From Inia geoffrensis (lineage: Eukaryota; Chordata; Mammalia; Artiodactyla; Iniidae), in assembly GCA_036417435.1 (NCBI GenBank), contig CM070907.1:60248001-60312000 (forward strand): a DNA stretch of 64,000 bases, given 5' to 3'. The translations under genes and the position numbers were made by a program. How positions within the stretch are numbered: position 1 is the stretch's first letter; the number at the start of each line of letters is the position of its first letter. Positions 34,621-45,554 of this stretch are shown here, piece by piece. The notes under the pieces were generated by a model that made no database searches, was not told where the DNA came from, and saw nothing but the letters and a program-made list of their open reading frames with translations.

Positions 34621-34869
34621 GAACTAATAATGTAGAGGTTCATATAAATCCATGCCTGACTTCAAGGAATTTGTGCTGCAGGAGGTGGGGACAATGGGGG
34701 CAGGGGGAGGAGAACCACACATACAGACTGTTGGCTATACCACCACCTGGTGAGCATGCCCAGGAGGGCAATGTACAGGCACTTGGGACAAAAGATGGGG
34801 CAGAGATCAGTTCTACTAGGAGGAGAGAAGGTGAAGACTGATGATAGCAATAAAAGGAAGAAGAACTCA
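34621..34869. other. Unassigned intergenic sequence
   Basis: Probably more decayed L2. No gene recognised. Confidence 0.4.
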
Positions 34870-35005
34870 CTGACAAAAGAAGCCCCCACTTTGTGCCAGG
34901 CAGTTTTGACACATTGTTCTATTAATCATCTCAATATCTTAAAGATGTGGGCGTTCTTATCCCTATTTAACATAAAAATCTTGGTCTGTGAAAACCTCGG
35001 TACAC
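34870..35005 (-). repeat. MIR SINE fragment, reverse strand
   Basis: ctttgtgccaggcagttttg, ttctattaatcatctcaata, cctatttaacataaaaatct. Confidence 0.5.
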
Positions 35006-35009
35006 ATAG

Positions 35010-35230
35010 ATTAGTCATTCTATACTAGACACTGTGCTGGCCTCTGGGGACAAAGATAAGATTTCAGGGAGAGTCTCTGTCCCCAAGCAGATAACATCAT
35101 TGAAGGAGGAATAGCAAACAGTCTACCACCAACAATACAAGGAAGAGTGAGGAGAGGGCTCTGAGAAGACACCATCCAAGGTTGATCAGCATGCAGAGCC
35201 TGGAGGCATCCATTCTGTGAAGACCAGGGA
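35010..35230 (-). repeat. L2 LINE fragment, reverse strand
   Basis: actagacactgtgctggcct, ggacaaagataagatttcag, gagtctctgtccccaagc. Confidence 0.55.
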
Positions 35231-35289
35231 AAGCTTGATCCCTGGCTGAGAATTTAATATGGAGGAAGCTGACATGCACATCCATTCAG

Positions 35290-35880
35290 TACATGTTAGT
35301 GGTTAAAAGTCTAGTTGACAGGGGTGGGGGAAGTGAGTGATGAATAAGCAGAGCACAGAGGATTTTTAGGGATGTGAAACTATTCTGTGTGATACTATAA
35401 TAGTAGACACATGCCATTATAAATTTGTCCAAACCATAGAATGTATAACACCAAGAATGAGCCCTGATGTAAACTATGGACTTGGGTGATAGTGATGTGT
35501 CAGTGTAGGTTCATCAATTGTAACAAATGGACCACTCTGAAGGGAGCTGATGATAATTGGGAAAGTATGCATGTGGGGGGGTAGGGGTTATATGGGGAAT
35601 CGCTGTTACCTTCTGCTCAATTATGCTGTGAAACTCAAATTGCTCTAAAAAGTAAAGTTTGGAAAAGAAGTCTAGCTGGCACCCCAACTCTGTCACTTTA
35701 CAATTGTGTGAATGTGAGCAAGTTACTTTAGCTCTTCTTGTCTTAATTTTTCACTCATAAAATGGGTATAATAATACATCCTACATACAGATGTTCAGAA
35801 GACTAAATGAAAGTAAATGATGTCATATTTAGGTCAAGTGCTTTAGCATATGGTCTGGCTATGTTCATGCCCTCAGTAAA
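35290..35880 (+). repeat. MIR SINE split by an L1M insertion
   Basis: The MIR head (gttagtggttaaaagtctag, 35297-35316) is separated from its body (35667-35880: ctctgtcactttacaattgt, gtgagcaagttactttag, cactcataaaatgggtataa) by an older L1 tail. Confidence 0.6.
35318..35666 (+). mobile_element. Ancient L1 (L1M-like) 3' end
   Basis: gtaaactatggacttgggtg, gtgtaggttcatcaattgta, and tgctctaaaaagtaaagttt are the classic older mammalian L1 3' terminus. Imperfect flanking repeat: aaaagtctagttg (35305-35317) and agaagtctagctg (from about 35666). Confidence 0.7.
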
Positions 35881-36099
35881 TTAGAGCCTCTTTTTTTAAG
35901 ATCATTCATACAACAGTGAAGAATTGAAAGAGTATAGTCCAAAGACAAGAAAGCTAGCTGGAAAGCTAAAGCAAGGAATCCAGTGGGAAATGGCAGAAGA
36001 CTAAACAAGACATCAATTGCTTCCCAAATAGCTCCACAAGGCATGGTGCTGCATGGGAGCTAATAAAGACAGTGTATGTAGACTGAATTCACTGTCTTT

Positions 36100-36345
36100 C
36101 CCTCAAAACCTGCACTCCCTCTTGCCTATCTTGATGAATGACAAACCCACCCTTCAGTCACCTAAAACGGAGACCTGGAAGTCAACTCTGACTTGGCTCT
36201 CTCCTTACCTCCCAGTCACCAAGTCCTATAGAATCTACCTACTTTGCATCTTCCTTTCCTCAGTCTCAGTCAGTGAGAATGTGTCAGTGCTCTGTTGGTT
36301 TAGTCACCCATCACCTCCCCTGTGGATTAAGGCAGTGGTGGCATA
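36100..36345 (+). repeat. L2 LINE, left part
   Basis: aaacggagacctggaagtca, cccagtcaccaagtcctata follow the L2 coding-strand consensus. It resumes after the LTR at 36363-37019. The 97-codon frame 36053-36346 is a by-product. Confidence 0.6.
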
Positions 36346-36362
36346 ACCAGTCAACCTGATTC

Positions 36363-37019
36363 TGTAGGCAAGTAGGGTTGGGTTCCCCAAAGAAAGAGAA
36401 CCAGTCCCAGCTTTCTTGACTTACAAGGAGCTGTTTTAGGCCATTTTAGGTTATTTTGGGATCCAAGCCTGGCCACAGGGCTTGCACACGCAGAAGAACG
36501 GGACTCAAGAAAATAGTTAATGATTTTAAGGGAACAAACGGATAGAGGAACAAGCAGCTATTGCCAGGCCAGAGAAATAACCATATCAGAGACAATAAAA
36601 CAGTCACTAAGAATCCCAGTTCTGTTTCAAAGGTAAAGGATAGCCTGACTCATATTCTTGAGCTATTTTACAGGGTCTGAATCCCCTAGAACAATCATCC
36701 ACCAGACTAACTTGAGCCAGAGAATTGATGATGTTGACCTTTGCTGGCCCTAGTGATTTCAATCAAGTAAGACCTGGACTCTGTCAATCCAGGGTGACTC
36801 TTGCCCCAATTCTATGCTAAATTCCTCTTTGCACAAGTCTCTTTATAAATATGCATGCTCCCTTAGCTTAAAACTTCCCCAACTTTGCTGTTGGGAAATA
36901 TCCCCAGTGTTCTCCATACTCATTGCAAGTAATAAAATCCTTTCTCTTCCTGCTCTTTGGCTTGGTTGTGTCTTTCAGCTTGACACCCCCCAAAAGGCCA
37001 ACCCCGTTGTAGGGTAACA
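36363..37019 (+). mobile_element. Solo LTR of an endogenous retrovirus
   Basis: Starts TG (tgtaggcaag) and ends CA (gtaaca), 657 bases. It has a TATA-like tttataaatatgc near 36841, a polyadenylation signal AATAAA at 36931-36936, and an R/U5-like end with ttggcttggttgtgtctttc and gacaccccccaaaaggcc. No internal retroviral genes adjoin it, so it is a solo LTR left by recombination or a fragment. L2 sequence on both sides shows it landed in an L2. I could not find a clean 4-6 base duplication. Confidence 0.68.
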
Positions 37020-37049
37020 AATTTCTCTAGGCCTCAGTCCTTCAAATAT

Positions 37050-37290
37050 CACCTCCACAGTGAAACCATAGCAATCCTTCTAAAGCATTAAATCTGATCA
37101 TTTGTCCACCCACCTTAAAATATTTCAGTTGGTCTCATTGTCTACGATAAAGTCTAAACCGTTTACTGTGCCCCCTGTTATCTGGCCCTTGATCTATCCC
37201 CCTCCACACACCACAGCTATGGTGAACTACTGATAGGTCCCCAAGCCTGGCAGAGGTATCTCATGCCTCTGTGCATTCCACACGCACGAT
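37050..37290 (+). repeat. L2 LINE, right part
   Basis: gcaatccttctaaagcatta, atctgatcatttgtccaccc, gataaagtctaaaccgttta and tctggcccttgatctatccc continue the L2 interrupted by the LTR. Confidence 0.6.
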
Positions 37291-37470
37291 TTCCTCCACG
37301 TTTTCCAATGGGTAGTTCACGAAATACTAGTCTCCTAAGATGCTCTATGAAACAAGCGATCCTTACGCAAATGAGTTTTGGAAAAACTCCACACTTTTTT
37401 CCTCTGGAAAACTCTTTTAGGTTCTAAGATGTCCTATAATCAAAAAATCTATTTAACTTTGTTTAATCCT

Positions 37471-38270
37471 TGTGATATTGTGATTTACAATAAAAAACAT
37501 GTATTTGGTCTTTGACCTGTTCCTGGTACAGAGCTCTGAAAAATATTGGAATTTCCTGTGATAAGAGCAATAACAAGTGTCTTTTTTAATGTTAATTGGT
37601 GCCTTTTGGGAAGCCCTTAGATGACCTAAGTATGAGGGCTGGTTGCCAGGAGAAACAACCATGTGATTAGAGGAATGGAACTTTCAGTCCCACCCCTTCC
37701 CCCAGAACATCCCCAGAGCGGAGAGAGGCTAGAGGCTGAATCAATAGCCAGTGGCCAAGGATTTAATCAATCATGACTATGTAATGAAGCCTTCATAAAA
37801 ACTTAAGAGAACAGGATTCAGAGAGCTTCCAAGCTGGTGAATGTGTGGAGGTGCTGGGTAAGTGGTGCTCAAGAGAGCATGGAAGCTCCACACCCTCTCC
37901 CCATGCCTTGCCCTATGCATTTACTTCCATCTGACTGTTCTTGAGTTATATCCTTTTATAATAAACTGGTAATCTAGTAAGTAAAATGTCTCTCTGACTT
38001 CTGTGAACCACTCTAGCCAATCAACCAAACCGAGGAGGGAATCCTGGAAACCTCTGATTTATAACCAGTTAGAAGCACAGGTGACAGCATGGACTTGCAA
38101 CTGGCATCTGAAGTGGGGGCAGAGAGAGGGAGACTTATAGGACTGAACCCTTAACCTGTAGGATCTGATGCTATCTCCTGATGGATAGTGTCAGAATTGA
38201 GTTGAAATGCAGGAAACCAAGCAGGTGCCTCGAAAATTGCTTATTAGTGTGGGGAACCCCCCCCACACAC
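37471..38270 (+). mobile_element. ERV-type LTR, about 800 bases
   Basis: U3-like part (gcccttagatgacctaagta, atggaactttcagtcccacc), TATA-like cttcataaaaac near 37792, a second TA-rich element with a polyadenylation signal in ttataataaactggtaat near 37955-37972, then R/U5-like gaacctctgatttataacc, gtgacagcatggacttgc and a C-rich end gtggggaacccccccc. Its distal half shares patterns with the LTR at 20090-20720. No retroviral coding sequence is next to it. Edges approximate. Confidence 0.58.
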
Positions 38271-39009
38271 AAACTGGAATTGGTACCAGAGCGTATTTAA
38301 CCCATTATTAAGGTACTTGATAATAGAACTCTTTTTTCAATTAGAATTTCCAGAGACTTACATACCTCAGAAGAATCATTTTGTGAAATACATCTTAAAA
38401 GCTCCATCTGAGCCTGATAAATAATTTAAACTTTTACTTCCAGGAAATAATAGTGGATCTTTGGTTTTAATTTTGTTAATTCCACCTATCATTAAATTAA
38501 ATAGATATTGCAAAATCCAAGAAAAAGCACATCAGGTTTGAGTCTTGCTAACTCTAATGGTATGTTCTTAAGGTTGATGCACTGATAATTTTTTACATCA
38601 GAGAAGCAGTGAAATGCAGAGAACTATCCCTTGCTAAGTATGCACTCAAATCCTCTACTCCAAATTTAGAATTTACTTACTGTGTCATTTGTTTGAAATA
38701 ATAACTCCATTAACCTCAATAAAACATGCAAATCCAAATCAAATTAGACATTACCTGCTGCTGTTCTTTCCATCAACAATTTTATCTTTCCTTTGAAGAG
38801 TGGATAGGGCTATAAGAAGTGAGACTGCTAACATTAGCAAAACTGAGAGAAGCCAAACGCTGAATGTTATAACTGAATTTGAGTCTAAAAAGGATTAAAA
38901 TATTGAGCCTCTCCAATTCAGCTTAGTTCCCATAGTCAGTATATCTTATTGTGATTGGGACTCAGAAAGAATAAACGGAGAACAAGAAAGACATCTCTCA
39001 GTGTGGAAC
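38271..39009. other. Unassigned intergenic sequence
   Basis: AT-rich, no repeat or exon recognised. Confidence 0.4.
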
Positions 39010-39235
39010 AATGGGGACTGGAATTGGGAAGACTTGGCTTCCAAACCTAGCTTATTCGTGTGTGAATCTAGGTTTCTTAATCTCTCTAAACTCAGTTTCC
39101 TCATCTCTAAAATGGCACTAATAATACAAAGCCTACCATGTTATTTCAAAGTTTAAACAATTAAACACACATTAAACACCTAGAGTGGTACCTGTACCAT
39201 AATGTAACATAGCAGATGCTTAATAAATATCAATT
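39010..39235 (+). repeat. MIR SINE
   Basis: tggcttccaaacctagctta, aactcagtttcctcatctct, aaaatggcactaataataca, gcagatgcttaataaatatc. Confidence 0.65.
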
Positions 39236-39340
39236 TTCTTCTTTCCTCTCTAATCTACCTACAACTCCCATTGCTCAGATCTTCATTCTGTTATAGACAT
39301 CTTTATCCACAAAATACACTTAATTTTGCTGTACATCATA

Positions 39341-39495
39341 AACCAGGGGTTAGCAAACTATGCTTCACAGGGTAAATCTGGCTGACCACACTGTTTATGT
39401 AAAGTTTAATTTGGACATAGCCTCACCCATTTGTTTACATATTGCCTGTGGCTGCCACAGTGACAGATTTGAGCAGCTGTAACAGAGACCTATAT
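39341..39495 (+). mobile_element. hAT-like DNA transposon fragment
   Basis: Begins with the inverted-repeat-like ccaggggttagcaaactatg and continues aaatctggctgaccacactg, gtaaagtttaatttggacat, ccatttgtttacatattgcc, as in non-autonomous Charlie-group elements. The far end is missing, replaced by an LTR fragment. Confidence 0.6.
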
Positions 39496-39745
39496 TAGTT
39501 GTCTGTTGCTGCTATAACAAATTACCACAAACTTGGTGGCATAAAATATCACATTCATTATCTTACAGTTCTGTAGATTCAAAGTCCCTGACACAGGTCT
39601 CACTAGATTAAACTCCAGGTGTCAGTAGGGCTGTATTCCTTCTGGAGCCTCTAGAGGACACTCAATTTCCATGCCTTCTCCAACTTCCAGAGCCTGCCTG
39701 CATTCATTGGCTCTGGCCTCTTTCCTCTATCTTTCCTCGGATGGA
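39496..39745 (-). repeat. MaLR (MLT1-like) LTR fragment, reverse strand
   Basis: ttgctgctataacaaattac, cacaaacttggtggcataaa, cttacagttctgtagattca, gcagggctg-like gtagggctgtattccttctg. Confidence 0.65.
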
Positions 39746-41000
39746 AAAGTGATGTGTTAAGGAGAAACTGCCCTCCTCCATCCCTGGGGAGTATAAGCAG
39801 GACAGTCCCCCTTCTGGGTTCAAGCTGATTCAGTCACCACCCAGGAGTCTCGAGCTCTAGCCTAGATTCCACTCTGCCTTCTCCAGCAGATGTGAAGCTT
39901 ACATGGGACAATTGGCCTGGAGGAGAATGTAGCTTCTTTAGTCTACATGAACAATAACCAGACACAGGTGACAGGGCCCTGAGTGGAAGCCTAAGCCAGG
40001 CTGTGGTCATAGTTTGATTCATAACTTTTAAATATTTGGACAGATGGTAGGTGAGCCTCCATTTATATCCTTGCCCTGGACCTTGCAAACGTTAGAGGAA
40101 CATCTGTTCATCTGTCACCTCCCCCTCACAGCACCCACCTCTGAGTTCCCTTTCTTGGCTGTGCTGCTAGGGATGGATTCTGAACCACCAACGACTACAA
40201 CTCTGAAACAGGGAGGAAGCAGTGACTGTGAGATTATGATGGTTTTCTAAGGCCAACATTATGCATCTTTGTGGACACATATACCCCTGTAACAAGTATT
40301 CTATTATTTAACAGCAATCCGTCTCTTCTTGATGAGGGGACAGAGTAGGGTTGCTACCTTTGCTTTTAGCAAACCTATAAGAGGAATTATGAATTCACAT
40401 CAGCTGGAGAGTCAAATACTAAAAGCAAAATCTAATTCAATACAGCCAGACCACAAACATATACTGAAGAAATATGAACAGTTGAATTACTGTGATCAAA
40501 AACGTGTTAGTTTCTTCCTGAATCCAGAAGTGAGTTTTAAAAGAAGTACCAAAGGATACCCATAACTGAGTATAAAAACAAAGGTTTATACATTTGAGCA
40601 GCAGGGAAAAAAAAGAGAACAAAAATCAATATGTTTAAAATAAAAAGCTGCCTTGTACTTTCAGGTATGTCTTCAGCCATCAGTTAATTGTGTGATCAAT
40701 GCAACAAGATCCAGGAAGCTTAACTGAAGAAAATTAGCCCTTAAGAAGCTGATCTCTACAAAAGATTCTATCCTGCTGATAGAAGGTCAACAACCCTTTC
40801 AGCTGCAGCTGCCTCGGTGGGTTCAGGAGAGGAATCAGATTGGAACCACGTACGAGGGTGTCACAGAAAATTGGCAACCAGAAGATTCCAGACAGAGATT
40901 AAAATGCCTCTGTCTTTGGTCTTAACGATGGTCTGCCAAAAGAGATAGAGCAGTTTAAGGAGAAAATATGAGAAAATTTTTTCAATGTATTTTCACACTA
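39746..41000. other. Unassigned intergenic sequence
   Basis: No gene or repeat recognised. Frames of 60-85 codons (39834-40088 minus, 40044-40250 and 40329-40565 plus) have no familiar motif. Confidence 0.35.
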
Positions 41001-43019
41001 TTAAGGTGCATTTAACAGCCCTGGTAGAGGGTTTTTTTTAAAGATTATTTTGAATGATACAATCTATTTTGCTTTGGTTGTTTCAATTCAGCCAACATCT
41101 TTTTGAATGCAGTTGTACCCCAAAGTAAGGTCATCTAATCTAGCCTGGTTTCTTGCCATATAGATAGAAATTAATAGAGGGTTAGCCCAATATTATTTGT
41201 GTGGTGGGATAAACTGACCAGCCCTCCTCACTACCACCCATCCACCAGCTTTTATCAGAAGGAGACTTAAAATCAAAAATTTAATCAGATCCAGCCAATT
41301 CAAACTGGCACCATCCCCCCTCCCTTAAGGTAGCAAATGAATATCTATTAGCAGAGAGTAAGAAGTCTGAGATTCTTAAAGTCAAGAGATTCTCAACTCA
41401 GCAACCAGAGAGTTTCTATTTCATAAGATCAAGGACAAAACCCTGCTGACAGGAGAAATATCATTAATATGGGATTGTACTGCATAATCTCTGAGAAAGA
41501 GTAAGGTTTATATTTACAAGGTCTGCTTACTTCACAGGTGATGTTATAAAGAAAATTATCCAGGTCAAGATTCTCAGTGGTTGAAAGACTAAGCGGGACC
41601 CATATTGCCCTAATTCAGGAAGTCAGATCTCACCTCTTTTCTGGAGCCCTTTTTGGGTCACAAGCACCAGTGTGCATCCAGCTATGATCTGTAGTGTAGC
41701 TCAAGTTTGTAAGCTACAGGAAAATACAAATTTGCAAGATCCAAGGAGTTACACCTCATCCTTTGCATGGGATCAGCAGGGTGTTCTGAGTGAGGAGGGT
41801 GGGGTCATAAGCCTGAGAAATTTAAAGTTAGATGCATAAGAAAAGTCTGCCTAAGAGGAGGGTTGGTTCAGGAGTACCCCAAGGAGACATGCTCACCAAG
41901 GCTCACACCCAGTAGAAGGGATGATTATGTAATCTGGAATATCAGTCTCTACTCTCCCTTCACAGTGATACACTTCTGAGATCTGCTTGATTCTTTAATA
42001 AGGAATCTGGCATGTGTGCCTTAAAATCCTGGGTGCTTAGGATGGAGAAAGTAGGTAGATAGGGTGAGTTAGTCTGTGAAGGACATGGGGCCCAATCCTC
42101 CCCCACCGTCTTGAGAAGTTGGATGGCGGGAGCTTGAGGGGCATTAACCTCTTTGGTTGGAGTAGAGATTGGGATTATTTGGGTCATTGCAGCAGCAAAG
42201 AGCCCTGGGCAGAATGGAAAAAATTCAAGAAGCCCAAGACAGACCACAAATTGTCTGAAGAATGCTGCTTTACAACTGAAAAAGTGAGTCTTGACTTATC
42301 AACACTACGTTTAGATTTATGCAAAAGTATAAATTTAGCAAATACGAATGAAAAGGCTTTTTTCACACCCTAGTTACCCAAAGTTACTGGATCCTGGGAT
42401 ACTAACAAGAGAGCCCTAGCCATGAACACCCTGAGTTTGCTCTCGGTAGGTCTGGTCATAATCAGAGCCAAGCTGAGAGTTGGCCAGGCATCAGGATATA
42501 TCTGTTGAACACTTTCAAGACTCGGTCCACTGATCGTCATCTTATGAGGTCTTCCCATTCCATTCCAAGCTAGGATACATGGTATGGTCTCTGTTCCCAT
42601 AGCAACATATTACATTCTGAATTATTAAATACTGCACATTACTCTGTGACTATTTCCTGATATGCCGTGGACTCAGGGCTTTGATCTCCTGTAGGAAATG
42701 ATTTTAGTTTGCTCTTCCTGTGTCCCAGACATAACAGTAAATAAAATTTCTAAGGATCTTCAGTGGTCTTCAGTAGGTTACAACAGGTAGCAGGAGTCCC
42801 TGTTTTGTTCACAGTTCCTTTTCTGACTATAGCAACATTCCACAGGGATGCTATGGTCCCTGTTACAACCCAGGATCCACAGCTAGTCCTGAACAAATGT
42901 CTTCACAACTAATCCACAACAATGTTAGTCCCTGCTGTCCATCCTCAGCAGGGATATACCTATGGTGGCTGATCCATATCTAGCATCTGGCAGGTCCAAT
43001 GCCATCTCAGCTCAGAAAG
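41001..43019. other. Long stretch without recognised repeat
   Basis: Two kilobases in which I recognise neither gene nor repeat. Several frames of 60-95 codons occur on both strands (42119-42373 plus; 41960-42247 and 42370-42600 minus), none with a familiar domain. An old, unnamed LTR or ERV segment cannot be excluded. Confidence 0.35.
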
Positions 43020-43115
43020 CTTAGATTGTGAGCTCCGTAAGGACAAGGATTTGCTTTTTACCTCTCCATCAAATACTGGGCATTCACTAAACATTTGTTG
43101 GCTGAATAGCATCCT
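43020..43115 (+). repeat. L2 LINE 3' end fragment
   Basis: gattgtgagctccgtaagga then ctaaacatttgttggctgaa. Confidence 0.6.
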
Positions 43116-43189
43116 CTCTGATGGTCTAGCTTATTTTTAGTTGCATTTCTATATTTCTATGGAACTTAACTACTTAAAAGAACTAAGTT

Positions 43190-43300
43190 AACATGCCTGT
43201 GGTCATCCAGCCAGTAAGGTGCAGTCCAGGAATACAATCTTATATCTATGTGAGCCAAAGACCATGCTCCCTCTGCTACTCCACATTGCTTCTCACAGAA
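43190..43300 (-). repeat. MIR-like fragment, reverse strand
   Basis: ctgtggtcatccagccagta and accatgctccctctgctact. Confidence 0.4.
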
Positions 43301-43429
43301 TAATTACATTAACCAGTCTTTCATTCTTAACCACAAAGGAATAAGTAAAAAGTTGGAATAAATAAGGTAGTGAGGAAGAAAATTTTGCTTAGGAGGATTT
43401 TCCCTGATAATTCTCCCATGATAATAACA

Positions 43430-43660
43430 AGCTTAATACATTTCATAGTGAGATTACTCTCTTCCAGACACCATGCTAGGTGTTCTACGCTTACCAATCC
43501 ATTTAATATCCATAGAAGAAAGGCTGAAACGATTCTTCCTATTTTATGGATATGGAAACTGAGGTTCAGAGAGGAAGACTGCCAAAGGCATGAGGCTATC
43601 AGAGCTGATGGAACTGTGACTGAATACCAGGTTTCTCTGACTCTTTACAATCCTCAGAGA
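43430..43660 (-). repeat. MIR SINE, reverse strand
   Basis: acaccatgctaggtgttcta, ggaaactgaggttcagagag, ataccaggtttctctgactc. Confidence 0.62.
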
Positions 43661-44689
43661 AGCCTAAGTACATACTGAATTCGCTTCTCTGGAATAAATA
43701 TAAAGTTCCAACTTACTATGAACCACTCTAATGATCAGCAAGAATCAGTAATTGAATGCACAGATAATCTTCAATCAGGAGGAATGACAAATACATGTTA
43801 AAGAGGTATAAAAATGCTAGATTCATCCCAACTGATAAAATGCCAACAAACTCACTGGGAACAGTAACAACTGAACAACTTAGAGGTTAAAATGAGTTGC
43901 AGGTCAGAGTGTTACAAAATGAGATTTGCTTTCAAAAGCATTGCTCTAGATACTGCATGGAGACGACTTAGAAAGGGACAAGAATGAATGCAGGTAGTGC
44001 ACTGGAAGGTCATTGCCATAATCCTGGTGAAAGCTGACACCATTCTGAACTAGGGCATTAAATTCGGACTGGGTATTTCAGTCTATATATGAGCCCACTC
44101 CTGCTCTTTCCTAGGAAATGTCTGATTGAAGACACAATATAACAAACAAATGTTTTCTCTTTCCAATATTTTCTTGGGAAAAAAAAAACCATGAGGAAAC
44201 AGATCATTCAAGGTTCTGTAGCATCTGGGTGTGTTGGGTAACTCCATTTAGAGAAGCTCCTTAATCATCAACCCATGGCAGCACAGAAGCTCTTAGAAGC
44301 AAAACTTGCTGGGGAGGCAATAAAGAGACAACAGAAGACAAGCAGGAGTTATCTGTGGCGCCAATATGCTACACAAGAGAGCTAAATCTAAGGGCCATGA
44401 AAAGGACTGCAGACATTATAACGCAAAAGAATGGCAGCCCCTGCCAATAGTCTGTGTGAGAGCAAAGATAATACAACCATACACTTGGGAGCAATTCAGA
44501 GTCAATAAGAATGAACCTGTACAAGTGAAAACAAAGTTAAAGAGAAAAAAAAATAATGTACTTCTAGTTCTGTTTTCAATTAATAGCTAAGGAGCAGTAG
44601 CCATCAGTACCATTCATCTTATACCAAGCACTTTCCCCATAAAATAATGTGGAAACAGTTAAGATTCCTGTCTTAAGTTTATTTTAAAT
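43661..44689. other. Unassigned intergenic sequence
   Basis: No gene or repeat recognised. Confidence 0.4.
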
Positions 44690-44815
44690 TGAATTCAAGA
44701 ATCTATTAAGAATCCACCATGTCTCTAGGAAACAAAGCAAAGATGAAAAAATGAGTAAAATGTGGTTCCAACCCTCCAAGCACTCACAATGAAAAGAGAA
44801 AGCAGTGATATAAAC
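44690..44815 (-). repeat. L2 LINE fragment, reverse strand
   Basis: gaatccaccatgtctctagg, ccaaccctccaagcactcac. Confidence 0.4.
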
Positions 44816-44829
44816 TGATAATTATGATA

Positions 44830-45070
44830 ATAGCAGCTATGATTTTTCCAGGCAGTTAACCTATGCCAGACAGTGGTGCCAGGTGCATCCATGTTTTATT
44901 AATTTAATCCTTAAGAACTCTGAGAAGCAGTTATAATTATTTTCATTCTTATGATTGAGAAAATTCAGACTCAGTGAGGTCATATAGATTGCTCAAGGTC
45001 ATATACTCAGATGACAATAGAGTCTCACTTGTTACAAGGCTCATGTTCTTTCCATTCTATCACGTAGTCT
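44830..45070 (-). repeat. MIR SINE, reverse strand
   Basis: cctatgccagacagtggtgc, taatttaatccttaagaact, gattgctcaaggtcatatac, tgttctttccattctatcac. Confidence 0.62.
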
Positions 45071-45424
45071 TTCCAAAAGTATAGGCCACGGAGTTAAATA
45101 GACTACATACAGGAGCAAGGTGTCCGATGTTACCTTGAGGATGTCTGGGACACCAGCTAGATTGGCTAAAAAATTAATTAATTAAAATAAAAAATTTTAA
45201 AGCGTGGCATACCAAGTTGTGTCTTATTGAGAACTGTTGCAAAGCAGTCAGAATCTGAAAGAATATGAGACTGAGCCATGATGTGAGGGTTGCCAAGGAT
45301 AAAACCTAAGGGCCAAATTCTGTCCCTAAGTCTAAAATGCAACCATGGCACTAAGATTGATTAACAAAACAAAATGGGGAAGTATCCACTAGATACGTAA
45401 AATGGAGCAGGGAGACACATGTTT
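45071..45424. other. Unassigned intergenic sequence
   Basis: No gene. Contains an A/T-rich run with attaattaattaaaataa near 45173. Confidence 0.4.
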
Positions 45425-45545
45425 AGATTCCTTACCTGTAAAATGGAGGTAACACCTCCTAATGGGATTATTGTGAGACTCAATAATGTGAACATCCATC
45501 ATAAATGGTAAAGTTCTGTATAAACATTAAAAAATCACTATTATT
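45425..45545 (+). repeat. MIR SINE fragment
   Basis: ttacctgtaaaatggaggta, gggattattgtgagactcaa, taaagttctgtataaac. Confidence 0.55.
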
Positions 45546-45554
45546 ACAAAGCAC

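Noticed and set aside
20090..38270. Complete endogenous retrovirus bounded by the two related LTRs
   Set aside because: They are 17 kb apart, differ from each other, and the sequence between holds L1, L2 and MIR, with no gag, pol or env remnants that I recognise.
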